Below, in pieces: positions 23,297-35,202 of a DNA stretch of 64,000 nucleotides. Positions within the stretch are counted from its first letter, which is position 1. Every line of letters starts with the position of its first letter. The position numbers were made by a program, and so were the translations under genes. The stretch is from the NCBI GenBank assembly GCA_014905825.1, contig JACGCN010000006.1:248001-312000 (forward strand). Reading direction: 5' to 3'. The DNA comes from Lyophyllum atratum (Eukaryota > Basidiomycota > Agaricomycetes > Agaricales > Lyophyllaceae). The notes beneath the pieces are model-generated. The model made no database searches. It was not told the origin of the DNA and was given only the letters and a program-made list of their open reading frames with translations.

Positions 23297-24959
23297 ATCC
23301 TTCGCCATGCGCTCACCGAGATATGGTATTGTGCAACATCTTTGAGCATCGGATATACTTAGCGCCTTCTGCCCAGCGTTGTTATCTGTTGTCTATTATT
23401 CAATGTGGGAGTAATCCAATTTATTCCGATGGTGATAATCGTGCGTATGAGTCTCCTTCCGCTTCCTCCGATGGATATCTTCTCGTCGTCGCAAAGTCTG
23501 CCCGAGGGGGAGCACGAGCAATGATGACAGCACATTGGTTAGAAGAACGTGGGGAGACGTTATTTAGAGGCGAAGGTGCCTTGGCAAGGTCGTCATGCAA
23601 AGTGATGAATCGGTTAAGACGCTTCGTCCACATCGTTTCCTCCTTGTACTGCCTTCGTGGTCGCAAGAACTAAACCATCCATCGGCGGCTCCCTTCGATA
23701 GTTGTTGTCTGCGGTCTTCCCTGCTATGTTTCTCCAGTGACCGGAATGATGATAGGGTGCTAGTTTAGGTAGAACCAGCGATGAGGGCATATGATAAGTT
23801 TAAGCAAGAGCAGCGTACCAGTCATGACAGCAGACACCACAGCCCACATAACAGACAGAAAGACCAAGACAGGCGGAATGCATGATGGCATAGGTGTCTA
23901 TGGAAGTAAGCTTAGCCCAGCATGCGGGTTTCGCGGCCACTTGTTGTGCAAAGAAGGAAATCGTCCGTGTACGCCAAACAGGGCTGAGGGAGTGGTGTGG
24001 CCCGGACTCGTGTTAGAGTAGTGTACATATGTAAGTAAACCGCGAAGAGCGTGAAATCCAAGAGTTTCATGTTTACCAACTCGGTTCTGATATCTGAGGT
24101 CCTCCAGGAAGCCCTACATTACCATCCCTTCATGGCGTTTCCAGTTGAAAAACGATCCCGGAGCCCTTACTCAAAGGATTTCATTATCATCGCGTGGACC
24201 ACGCCAACTTGGAGCAGAGATGAGCATAGAAAGTAGGGCAAGCTGCAGACGTTTGTTGTCGGCCAAAAGGAGCTGTCGAGAGATACTCAACAAAAGTTCA
24301 ATTGTGGCTGTGCGCCTTCGGAGGTCCGGAAAGTCCGAAGGTGGTTCGGAATTAAAATATATCGGCCCCCATTCCGCTACAGCCTCTTTTACATACAGCC
24401 TGCTACTACATCATGATCCAAAATAACGGCAAGAACACGCTAGCTCGGAAGAAGACAGTTCAACGCCACCGCCCGCCGGATGTCTCTGGCGTTTCGGGCA
24501 TCATGGTGACGATGTTTCGAGATGTTCCAAAGATGTTCGACCCGACGACTTGGGCTATTGTACGTCGAGCAGCATGTAAGCACCACATCGGATACGAGTG
24601 TATACCACCGAATCATTTCATATCAATCCTAGCTGCTTTTTGCATAGACTCCTCTACCATGAGTATGTTCATCGCCGTTCCTTGAGACGGCGCCCACTAA
24701 GTACGTAATTTCAAGAAGCATGGAATTCGCTCCGACTTCAGTACCGACGCGTTTTTGATATATTGATCTCTTTTAGGCTCATCGACAACGCTTAAGATAT
24801 CATCCCTCAGGTCGGCGTGGCGAAGAATGTTACGTAGTAACATCGCTACAGGAGTTCACCTTCTCGTGCTCGTCATGCTCATCCCACGTAGGCGTTTTTA
24901 GACCTTGAATCTCAAACGCAAGGGTCATCCTGGGGTCATCTCTAACGCAGCCGGAGAGA
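23297..24959. other. Intergenic, no gene recognised
   Basis: Frames up to 116 codons show no motifs. The right end holds the promoter of the secreted-protein gene. Confidence 0.35.
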
Positions 24960-24966
24960 TATAAAA
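24960..24966 (+). promoter_or_regulatory. TATA box of the secreted-protein gene
   Basis: TATAAAA lies 93 bp before the ATG at 25053, in GAGAGATATAAAACCTG. It is followed by a pyrimidine-rich stretch (TTACCTACATCCCCCTCAG), the usual layout of a strongly expressed fungal gene with a short 5' UTR. Confidence 0.6.
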
Positions 24967-25052
24967 CCTGCAGATGGCCAAATAGGTCCTTCAGTTACCT
25001 ACATCCCCCTCAGCTTACCTCCTACACTCGAATCCAATCTCCCATTCTCATA

Positions 25053-25639
25053 ATGAAGTTCGCCATCTCCGCTGCCCTTCTCTCCCTCGCTGGCCTCGTC
25101 GCCGCGAGAGACTCTCTCAACGTCCCCCGCCAGAGCTGCCCCCAGGCAACGAGGTTTGGTGTCCTTAGCGTCACCCCCAACGATGTCCCTCTTAACCCTG
25201 GTGACGTAGGTTATCACATAGATATACCAATTTACACTTCCCATCTATAATTGGACTCTCTTCTAGGAATTCGTCGTCCACGTCGATCTTAACTGCGCCG
25301 TTAACAGCTTCGGCATCGTTCCCAAGTTCCTCGACTACTCGATCATTGTGCCCGCGCCCGCGAACAACGGTCACGAGCCCCCCATGGTGATTGCCCGCCG
25401 CACATTGCCTGCCGGCACCACCTCGGATACCTTCACATCCACGGTAAGAGCGACGTGATGACCCCCTCCGTTACACGAACTAAGACTTTTGTCCCAAGGT
25501 TCCCCACGGGTACTACTTCCAGGGAGCAAATTACTTTGTTCAATTCGTCAACACCTACCCTACCAAGGGTACCGATGGCAGCGAGGTTCTCCTCCAAGGA
25601 AGCGTCTCTACGGGCATCAACATCAACACTGCTGCTTAA
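25053..25639 (+). CDS. Small secreted protein, function unknown
   Basis: Three exons (25053-25205, 25267-25443, 25499-25639) make a protein of about 156 residues. The N-terminus is a classic signal peptide (MKFAISAALLSLAGLVAA), with cleavage expected before RDSLNVPRQ. The mature part begins SCPQATRFGVLSV, with phrases FVVHVDLNCAVN, FLDYSIIVPAP and PPMVIARRTLPAGTT, and ends VPHGYYFQGANYFVQF and GTDGSEVLLQGSVSTG. The Cys content is low (two in the mature part). It resembles small extracellular proteins common in Agaricomycetes, predicted beta-rich, with no assigned function. A TATA box sits 93 bp upstream. It lies tail to tail with DUF6533 copy C. Confidence 0.85.
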
Positions 25640-25980
25640 AGGGCGGAATAGGGATTCGATACTATAGGTTCTGGATAATACTCTCGTTATGGCATTTACT
25701 TCAGTCACAGTGACGTACTAGTTCACTACATTCGTTTAGATTTGGGTTTAATAATCGTTTTGGATTTTATTCTGGCGGGTGTCGATATCCTGGACCTAAG
25801 TATCATGAGGTGAGTTACTTGCAAAAGCAATTCCTACCTAGCACGTTTGGTCCCCTGCCATCGTGAGTGCCAGTCCAATTCTTACGTTTTCTGAACTAGG
25901 AGTCGATTATACACTAGTTACCAAATCATCACCCAAAAATCGAGGCCCGGAATAAATGGTACTTTCACAGTAGCTGACAC
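25640..25980. other. Short convergent spacer
   Basis: Holds the 3' flanks of two convergent genes; no other feature seen. Confidence 0.4.
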
Positions 25981-27764
25981 TTACACCCTCAATTCCTCCA
26001 CGATCGCCCCCCTCCCAATATCGATACTAACACTCCCGCGCGCCCGAGCCCGGCGCACAGGGTCCTCCCCGAATTCATCCATAAATGACGTCGAACGTGC
26101 CTCACGCTCCTGCTCATGATCCTCCTCCGAAGGCTCAGAACTCATCCCCGAGTTGAGCGTGCGGCTGCCCGAACGGCTTGCGAAATCGAGATTGGTGCTC
26201 GTCCCTGTGCCACCATGTTCGTCGTCCTCGCCATTAACGTCGGAGGGCCGGAATGCGTCGCGCTTACCCTCCCATTTGCGGATGTGGAGGAGGAAGCGGG
26301 CGGTCATCAGTCCGGAGAGGCTTTATAGTGGGGTAAGCAGGGTGAGTTAATGAATGTATAGGTAAGAGTGGGGCTTGGCGGACGTACGGGATGGTATAGG
26401 CGTTTAGGAGGCGTTGCAGGAATCCGCCCTGAAGTCGGATAGGGATGCGTCAAGTAAATGTGGCAGAATATGTCAGGTTGGAACGTCGCTTACAGGAATC
26501 GTCTAGTGGGTGGCGCTGGGTTAACCGCATTTCATAAATCAGTCATGACTGGAAGGACATACAATATTGAGAGCCAGGGAGGCAATCGTAAGGACAGTGA
26601 CCGAACTAAATTATAAGAGGTTTAGGGAAGTTATTGAGGATGACCGAGTGGCGGAATCGCACCAGAAGTATAAGATACCTTGATGGGATTGTGTAGTCAG
26701 AAAAGATGAGCGGGAAACGACTGTCGACAGACATACCTTGTTCGAAAATGAGGTAGTTGAGACCCTTCTTTTGCTTCCACCACGGTCCATTCACATTCAT
26801 GGCTTGGATAGTCCGCATGGTGGTGAGGCCGGCCGACAGGATTTCGAACACGACCATCATGATCGCGAGCAGTCCACCGACTGTGTCAATAATCAGCGAA
26901 GGTTACTTCGTCACTGGTGCGATGGAAATGTTCACCACTGCATGTTACGCGTAATTTAGTAAGATACTATCGATGAAGAACAAAAACATGATTAACGCAC
27001 ATGGGTGCTGTAATGCTTCCTTTGCAGGAGCTTGCTGGGACCTCAATCTAGGTGTTGACGTCTCAGGACGGCGAAAACCTTAGGGTGTAAGAAGAAAAGT
27101 GAAACCTACAACATCAAGAATGACGAGCATCAAGCCAATTGTTCCAAAAAACAGTAGAACCCATCGATTCTTGCCAAAGACAGCAAACGTCCTCATACCC
27201 CAAACAACTGACCAATTTCCAATCTAAGCGTTTTCGGGTTCGATTATTAGAGCGTCATGCGCACCGATAACTGCAGCTCTGCCGAAAACACTGAGGGCAC
27301 TGCTGACAAGGTATCCTGCACGACAACTGCTTTTCGCGTCAGCCCAGTAGCTTTTTACCGGCAGAAAGTTGTATCATACTAGACCGCGGGATGGTTATTA
27401 GCTCTTATGATTTCGGAAAGGTCGTGAAAATTCATACCTTTCCAGTGATTTTATTAGAGATAGTGAGGAGGTATACAACATTTGCGACAAGCGCGTAACG
27501 GCAGCAGATATAGAGGACCGTCGAAATGCGGAATTTCTGTTTCCAGATGTACTTGACTTCCATGCCGAAGGTCAGGACGTAGTCATAGTAGAGTAAAGCT
27601 TTTGAGATGTTAACGGAAATTAGATAGTACATCTGATGAGGTGGCGTACCAAGGCTAGACCACTGAATACAGAATTGTATGAAGCTAAAGTGATTATCAG
27701 AATCTCGGATTAAAAAATGCAGAAATTAGACATACTGTGTCGATGCTGCACTAGTGCTGACCAT
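25981..27764 (-). CDS. DUF6533 multi-pass membrane protein (copy C)
   Basis: Exon 1 starts at ATG 27764 (MVSTSAAST, 29 nt, GTATGT donor) and joins HFIQFCIQWSSL. The DUF6533 exon encodes ALLYYDYVLTFGMEVKYIW and RYALVANVVYLLTISNKITG, differing from copy A at only a few residues. Next come GYLVSSALSVFGRAAVI, VVWGMRTFAVFGKNRWVLLF, GTIGLMLVILDV, EVPASSCKGSITAPM, MVVFEILSAGLTTMRTIQAM and NVNGPWWKQKKGLNYLIFEQ. The last exon gives TARFLLHIRKWEGKR and STSFMDEFGEDPVRRAR, with stop TAA at 25981-25983. Predicted 7-TM protein with a ~110-residue cytosolic tail; function unknown. It is the closest relative of copy A in this window and shares upstream sequence with it. Confidence 0.75.
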
Positions 27765-30700
27765 GTTTTCGGGGTTTTCAAAGGAAGAAAGACAAGAAGA
27801 AGAAGAAGGATATGGGCAATCTTACATACCTCCATGGCAAGGTCAACAGACTGTGTTTTGTTTGGTCATACAAGGGGTTGACAGATGGAAGGCGACTGCC
27901 AACGAGAACACCGCTGTATCAGTATTAATAGGAGCCAATGCAATTGCGTCCTGTCAACTCGAGTCGGGAACGGAGCATAAGACAAGGCCGGCTTGCGCTC
28001 ACAAGCCGAGTTAGAAGCAGGAAGAAAATTTTTGTAATCAACGGCCGTGAAGGTCGCACAAACGATGGGAATAAAGGGGTCGCAGTCAGGCATGTTATTT
28101 GGGCGCTGGGACAGTGCCGATCCAAGGTCGTGTGGGAAACGAAATGCAAGCAGCTCAACCGAAATACGATGGGACCGTCGTTTTTTGCGGTTACAAAGAT
28201 TATGGTGGATCGACCGGGACTTCCAAGCTTCATGCAGGACAGCATTTCGGATGCTGGTTCAGCGGTTGATCTTCTTGATCGTATGTCGATGTCTGTCGTT
28301 GGAGAAGACATTAACGTTAACATCTGATAGAGTTTATCGGTGATAGAAGATACCGTTGTCTTATGCTTATGAACAGTAATTCCGAGAGTAGACTCAAGAT
28401 CGGTACAGGCTAGACAAAACTGTAGTCCACCAGTAGGAGTGACACGATCATGGCTTCTAGTCTCTGGTTTGGCCAAGAGGACGACGAACGGGTGGTAGGA
28501 GAGAAGTCAGGTAAATATCACGGGTTCGACCTTGCGGAGGGCGCACGTGGGAGCCCGAGAGGTCACCGCTGGGAACAAGCTGGGAAGGTCAACGGGCACA
28601 GGACGGAGGAATGGAATGATCAATTACCGAATTGGTAGGACAAAGGGAAATAGACTCACTGCTCAAGGTACGGTCACGCTCTGGACATGTGGATCCCGTC
28701 AAAATCGCAATCAACGACGTGACGAGTTGCGACTTGCCTCGTTGTGGCGAACATGGGACGAAGCATGCACCTCACTCTCCGCGCCGTTTTCCGCCGCATT
28801 ACTTAGAGTTCTCCACGTCGTACAGTCTGTCGAAAATCAAGAGTCGATGCGCGACGAAGGGCCTTTGGCAACGACGCCAGAATGTCGGTTTTGCTGAGCC
28901 GGATTTGGTTCGTTTCAGGCCGTCATAGACGACCGTGTAGAAAGCATTGTCTCGTTAGCACACTGGCCTCCAGTCGGGTTTGATATCTGTCCTGGACTCC
29001 AGAAATCTTGGGTAGGATCTGGCTAATGATTTCCATGACCCGTGGGCCGCAGTGGGGGAGAAAGTTGCCCGAATACGTGGCTTTGAACCAAGTATGTCGG
29101 ACGGTCTGCAGGAAGAGCTCTCGGAAATAATCGGTGTGGTGCGAGTGTCAAACAGTCTGTAATATTGCTGAGACGGTCACGACGATGGCCCAGGAGAATG
29201 ATTGGATTCTGCAACCGCGTTGTTGATAGTTGTTGAAATTCGACAGATCATGTGTTTTCGCGTGAGTCCCTTCTGGCGGCACTCGAACTTTTGTAAGGCT
29301 CTTTTTGAGCCTGTTGCACCTGTCTTGAACCACTATCTCACCGAATCGACCATCATCAATGGCATAACGTTCGTCTGGAGAGTGTTTGAACTCGATCTCG
29401 AATCCGAAGGCCGATATTCTCTGAAAACGATCAAAAGAGCTCTTTTTCCCAGACGAGGTAAGTATCATGAAGTGTAGTGATTTACTATGATGACCCAATT
29501 TCGAAGCGTTCCAAAGCGCATCCCAGGCGGATTTTAACAAGGCACCAACTTGTTTGCCAAAGCAAGGGTGTCGAAGAAACCATCATGTAGGAGACCATGC
29601 CCCACCCTTGTCCCATAGTTGAATGCCACTAAAGCGTCAAATGAGAATTCTGAGCGCCTCATATTAAAGTTAGTGTTGTCTCTTGTTCAACCATTGGGCC
29701 AGAGTGTTGCTTACATGGAATGGAGGTCGATCGAGGCTCATCATTCCCCTTTATCATCTTCAATATATCGGCGTAACCGCACACAAACATAAAAACTCCA
29801 CCTCATATTTCGCATGCGCCTCAAATGACGGCTCTTTATCGAGCAATGGACGCCGGGCCAATGACACGTCAAGTAATTGAGCGGGTTGCGGTTCGACCTC
29901 CAACTGCTCAGGACCGCTCATTCCGAACTGCTGGCGCTTCTTTGAACCCAGACCGATCGGCGCCAGTAACGCTAACTCACCTCAGTGCCATGCAGAATCT
30001 TAGCTCAACATAATCGTGGTCCCTTGATCTTCCCGGTGCCTGCTGCAGACGCTGTCTGCACTAGCCGAATGGATTTGCGATGATTAGTATCCGTATGGCT
30101 ACTACTCATCCACTTCCTGGGCTTTGGAAAGAATCGCTATCCATCTGATACTCTGGAACCACTGCCTTCGGGAGATCCGGCGATAGCAAGTAGCGGTAAT
30201 GATCGACGTTTCACTCCGGACTCTCCATCCACTGCTGCGGACCGATGAGTCGCATCACGAACAACGATTAGCACACCGTTGGGCATTGATTTTCCTGGGG
30301 AGTGATTTCACTAGCGAAGCTCAGGCGATTCCAAGATCGATGGACGGCCAGTCCACAGGGTGGTTCATGGATATACTTGATCAACAACTAATCTTTACCA
30401 GCATCAGGTAGGCAATCTGTACGCGCTAAAAAGTTCCGCTCATCAACGTTCATCTGCTCACGTTCGTAGATCACATCAGCTTGATCATACACTCTTTTAA
30501 TCAAGTTCCTGTAGGCAGCCGACCTCCTGATCGTGACGACGTCCATATTCGCTCAAGCTTGGGAGTCCGCCATAGCGCTCAGAGTGGCTTCGATGGGCAG
30601 GCAAGTTCGAAATGAACACACCACATCGCTACCATAGACCGTTTTCGTTTTCTCGGGTCTTGGACCATCAGAGGCAGCCTCTTGATTCGCCTTCAATGGC

Positions 30701-31064
30701 GATCTCAATCAGATTCAATACTGTTGAACTGTCGCTCACTGATCGCGTACGGACCTCTCGGGTGTACGAATTACGAATGAGTTTTACCTGTAGGTGCTTC
30801 TTGCACCGCCATGCACTCTGCGACACCGTCGTTCGGGTTCAACTTAAAGAGCCTCGGTGTTGTGGCAAAATCAAGATGTCAAAGATTATCAGCAAGTCTC
30901 GGTCCCAAGGTTTTGGATGTTTACTTTCTGCGGTATCATCGGGAGTTCACTCCCAGAGCTGGACGTCGCTCTCAACATCTTCTAACTGACTACATCACGG
31001 AAAAGGATGATGCATAAAGGCGGAGGGTCATTACAAGCGTACTTCTTGGGATGAGCTATTATCT
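27765..31064. other. Long gene-poor region
   Basis: The first ~350 bp (27765-28115) is the shared upstream sequence of copies A and C. Beyond this, many frames of 60-180 codons exist on both strands (largest 27925-28476 minus), but none carries a domain I recognise or has splice-linked continuations I trust. A decayed gene around 29.8-31.0 kb is possible but not demonstrated. Confidence 0.35.
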
Positions 31065-31707
31065 TCAGGATAGGTAGGTATATAATGATGTCGTCGGCAA
31101 ATCCCAAGCAGCAGGCGCCCCGATCAAGTAAAGAAATTGAGGTAGATCCAAAAGAGAAGAAGTACGCAACCACCAGAGATCGAGATCTGTTTGAGTTTTA
31201 ACTGTCAGTAACGATATTAACTGGAGAATCAACGGCCGTACGAGAGTGAGAAGGAGATCATTTGGGGGGTTCTTGAGGTCAATGCGAGTGACGTTCTCCA
31301 TTAACTGTGCCCAGCTCTCCTCGTCGATGGATACGAGAGTGTTATCGTAGCCGCCTCTGCCGTGTGTGCGATAGAATGTAACCTGAAGGGTCGGGGCCCT
31401 ATTGCCCATGGAGGGACGTGGTAGCTGGAAATCGCGGCTGAATAGATCGATGACGTCCTACACGATGAAAGTGGGTTATACAACGGTATGAATGGAGTAG
31501 TAAAATATGACGACTCACTTTATAGTCATATTTCATCAATCGTTCGCGGCCGTATGCTCTCTTGACAGCCCCGTACGTGAGAATGACCTGTGGAGGTGGA
31601 GAATATCGGTTTGGGGATGTATCAGGGATGGTGTTGACGACGGAGAGCGTGCGCTTGTTGCCACAGGGCATGAGGAAAACCGTATCTGTTCGTTTGAGCT
31701 GTGGCAT
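31065..31707 (-). CDS. Hypothetical protein, unrecognised
   Basis: Two exons are joined by a clean phase-0 intron (donor GTGAGT, acceptor TGTAG) at about 31459-31518. The first exon starts at ATG 31707 (MPQLKRTDTVFLMPCGNKR) and ends ERLMKYDYK. The second continues DVIDLFSRDFQLPRP, VTFYRTHGRGGYDNTLVSI and EESWAQLMENVTRIDLKNPP. Composition and frame continuity across the intron suggest a real gene. The C-terminal ~50 residues become Leu-rich and may be intron read-through, so the true 3' end may differ. No family is recognised. Confidence 0.4.
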
Positions 31708-32647
31708 TATGGTCGTAGTTCCTCAGCAGGGCTTATAGCCAGCCATTCGCGATGCTCTGACTTTATATCCTCGAGAGACAAAGGGCGGTGGATAGGGTCT
31801 AACGGTGGTGAAACCACGGTTTGCAAAATCGACATGGCATGTAGTTGTGAAAGAAAAGTCGAGGTCAAAGATCTTTAGGAATGAAAGGGAGCTTCTGGTC
31901 GTGACTGCGCCAGGGGTTCACGATAACATAAACTCGAACAAACGCCTGGGCCTCGGAGTGCGGCGTGCCCTCTACTTAGTCCTTTGAGGCATCTTTACCT
32001 TGACGTGCCAGTACCGTTGTCATTGGATACGATCGCGACCTTACTAGATCCACGTAATGACAGTCAGACACAGTTACGCGAGGATCACTTACAGCGATGG
32101 AGGAATGACTACCACCATGAAGACGTTTCAATGAACAGCATTTGAATCAACACCTGATTCGTTATGATAAAGACGAGAGGATGGTGGTTTGAAAAATCAC
32201 GAACCGTAATACAATGTTTTGCTGACGATGACAGAGGGGTTTCCTTATACGGACCAGAACGCGATCCGACTTCGCAAGGCCCCACACAGCTGCCCTGATT
32301 GATCGATCCTAGGATGATCGTCAACTTCATGGCGGTGCACTCGGAGCTCATACATTTTCACAAGGCAGATCACTGAGATTCAGCGGGGGGTCAGAAATGA
32401 AGCGCCGGAGATGATGGAAGAACGCTGGCTGCTCGTTAGGGAATGGAAAAGATAAAGTAAGTCAAATCATTCCGCTTACAGACCTGTTCCTGATACGGTG
32501 TCGAATCTATCAAAAGGAGCAATCATGATGATGCAAGAACACCGGTACAAAATGGACGATAAACTCATTACACACACCCTGATCTAGTAAATTGATTTGA
32601 CCCTCACTTGACCTTGAACCATCACCTCCAGCAACTCCACACATAAT
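31708..32647. other. Divergent intergenic region before G-alpha
   Basis: No gene recognised. It should contain the promoters of the unrecognised minus-strand gene and of the plus-strand G-alpha gene. Confidence 0.35.
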
Positions 32648-35022
32648 ATGCCCTCATCTCCAGGTCGCGCAGCCTCTACCTCCCCTGACTTGATTCCTAT
32701 GGACTTTGCCAAACCGGAGCACCTAACTGCAGGCGAAAACTACGACGAAAAAGCGACGAGGATAAGCAATCTCATTGACGAAGAACTGAGGGTGAGCAGC
32801 TCGTTTTTGTTATATCCGCCCAGGCTTAGAGCCCCAATGTCCCGATAGAAAGAGTCTGCAAGACGGAAGGATGCGTCACGAAGGGAGATCAAAGGTGCGT
32901 TTGAATGCCGAGCTCGAAGGACAATTGAACCTCATGTCGATCTCAGTAATGCTGCTTGGACAAGCAGAGTCAGGTACGAAACTCCCATCCCCCGCTTAAC
33001 GCACGCCAAGACCTTGACCTATACCAGGAAAATCTACGCTCCAAAAACAATTCCAGCTTTTTTACGCCTCCCAAACTCTTGACCGCGAACGGCCGTCATG
33101 GCGTCCAGTCGTCTACTTCAACATCCTCAAAGCCGTCCGCATGACGCTCGACGAACTCGACTATGAGTTCTCAAATCGTTCCAAGGAGGACTTAAACGCC
33201 ATCAGCGAAGTCCCCATTGCCTCCTCCTCCTCCTCCCAATCTCTTCCCTCGAACGCAAATGCAGCAGCAGATGACAGTTTTTGGCAGAGGGAGATCGGGG
33301 AACTCCGGGTTAAGCTCCTCCCCCTCGTGGCGATCGAGGACACCCTAGCGTCTGAGCTATCTGGTGGTGTATCTGTCTCGGGGGGACGCACGGGCGCCTA
33401 CGTTCGTGCGGGATGGCAGGGCCTGGTTACTTCGAATTGGCCGTTGGCAGACAGTAGGCCGAATGGGAAGGCTCATGCTCCAGAGGTTATTCAGCTTGCT
33501 GCGCGGACATTGGCGCAGGCGGTGGAGCCTATCAAGGCGCTATGGAGGCATCCCGCGGTAAGACGGCTCGTAGAATCCAGGAAACTTAGACTCGACGAGT
33601 CTGCACCATTGTATGAGTCTATCATTGCTTCGTCGATTCACTTTCTGATTCTTTCCAACAGTTTCTTGGATGACATAGACCGGATAGTCGAACCCGACTT
33701 CTCACCATCAAACGGTATGTGCACGACTTCTCGATCCACTGACATACGTGTACTTAACCCGGTCCTCAGCTGACATCCTCAACGTCCGATTACAAACCTT
33801 GGGCGTCATGGAGCATACATTCCCCATCAACATGGGTGGAGCAATGTATGACTGGAAGCTGTACGACGTTGGAGGCGCGGTATGTCGGGATCCTGTTACT
33901 AACCTGTCAAATTCTGACATACTTGCCTTGGGATTTTCTCAGCGTGGTCAGGTATGGGTTATCTCTGAATTCGTGGTCGTAAACACTGTCTAAATAAGGC
34001 ATGTCTTTCACCGCTTTGTCATAGCGACATGCATGGGTTCCGTTTTTCGATGATGGTGAGATTCGTTTTGTATCTTTAGCGTTCTTTACCCGCACGCTGT
34101 CTCTGTTCCGTGGTCGGCTTACTTACTCTCCGATATCCAGCCACGGCCATAATATTTCTTGGTGAGTCGATGTGACTATCGTATCCTTTTCCGCTCTAAT
34201 TGATGTGCAACTTCGCCAGCACCGATTAGTGCATTTGATCAGGTATGTACAATGAAGGCCCACCGCTTTAACCCCCGCCTTCCTCACTACCACTGCCCCC
34301 CTTTCCCACTCCTCTCAGTACCTCGAGGAAGATCCGAAGACCAACCGCATCGATGATTCCCTCCAACTCTTCAACGCCATCTGCACAAACAAGCTTCTCG
34401 TGAACGCACATCTCGTTCTACTACTAAACAAGGTTATTAGTTCTCATCATCATTCTCCTATCAATGTTCTAATGTCCGTCCACAGGCCGACCTTCTGAAG
34501 AAGAAATTGGCATCTGGGACGAAGGTCCGAAAATAGTGCGTTCTTTTCATTTCTAAGCCCGGTTGCGCCCATCGGAAGTCTGTTCATTGTCATGACTAAC
34601 GTGACCTGCGATGTTTTTGGACACAGCATCACGAGCTATGGTGAACGGCCGAACGTCTATGAGAATGTATCGGAGTACTTCCGATCACATTTCGTGCAGG
34701 TGCACAAGAGGAAGGATATCGCGAAGCGTTCGCTGTATGTGGTGAGTACCTGTGAAGTGCTGTGCTTCGATCCCATGATTTACTTTCGAGTCCCCGACGA
34801 TGATCAGCATTTCACTTCCATGCTGGTACGTCAGGTGCTGCCATCATACCGCAGCAAGTCTTGACACGGAATTGTTATTAGGATATCAAAGCAACACAGA
34901 GTATCATAGCTAACGGTGAGTGCCCTTGGCAACCCCCCAGGTAAGTCTAGGCTGACCTAAGCCCGCTTCCAGTGGGAGAAGTCATCCTTCGCAGACACAT
35001 CGAACAGATCGGTCTTGCCTAA
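32648..35022 (+). CDS. Divergent G-protein alpha subunit
   Basis: Multi-exon gene, about 475 residues (classical G-alpha is ~350). ATG 32648 opens a ~63-residue N-terminal extension. G1 is MLLGQAESGKST (canonical GxGESGKST), split by an intron inside the P-loop. The helical domain carries a long Ser/Ala-rich insertion (~33190-33290) and then AVEPIKALWRHPAVRRLV and FFLDDIDRI. Switch I is ADILNVRLQTLGV, keeping the RxxT pattern. G3 reads DVGGA-RGQ-RHAW: the position of the catalytic Gln (DVGGQ) is Ala, and RGQ is a 9-nt exon. G4 is LLLNKADLL (NKxD kept). The G5 region, HFTSMLDIKATQSI, is weakly conserved. The C-terminus is HIEQIGLA, where receptor coupling would occur. Lineage-specific divergent G-alphas of this kind are known in mushrooms. 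It lacks the usual N-terminal MGxxxS myristoylation signal. Confidence 0.9.
33943..33951 (+). other. 9-nt microexon of the G-alpha gene (switch II)
   Basis: CGTGGTCAG lies between a TTTTCTCAG acceptor and a GTATGG donor. The exons before (..GACGTTGGAGGCGCG) and after (CGACATGCATGG..) are in phase 0, so it adds Arg-Gly-Gln exactly in switch II. Without it the protein would read DVGGARHAW. Confidence 0.75.
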
Positions 35023-35202
35023 GGAGCATTTCCCTGTCCTTCGATAACCGCCTATTTATACCTAGTACATAGACCATACAACCTAAACTCTCTCGCCCCA
35101 TATGATACTCGTAGTAACACCAATAGCTACACACGTCAACGCCCCCCGTCTGCCCACCTCACCGAGCCATAACCGAACCCTAACGTCCCAAGGTCCCATG
35201 AC

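Noticed and set aside
27925..28476. 183-codon minus-strand frame
   Set aside because: Overlaps the upstream sequence shared by DUF6533 copies A and C; copy A's equivalent does not keep the frame.
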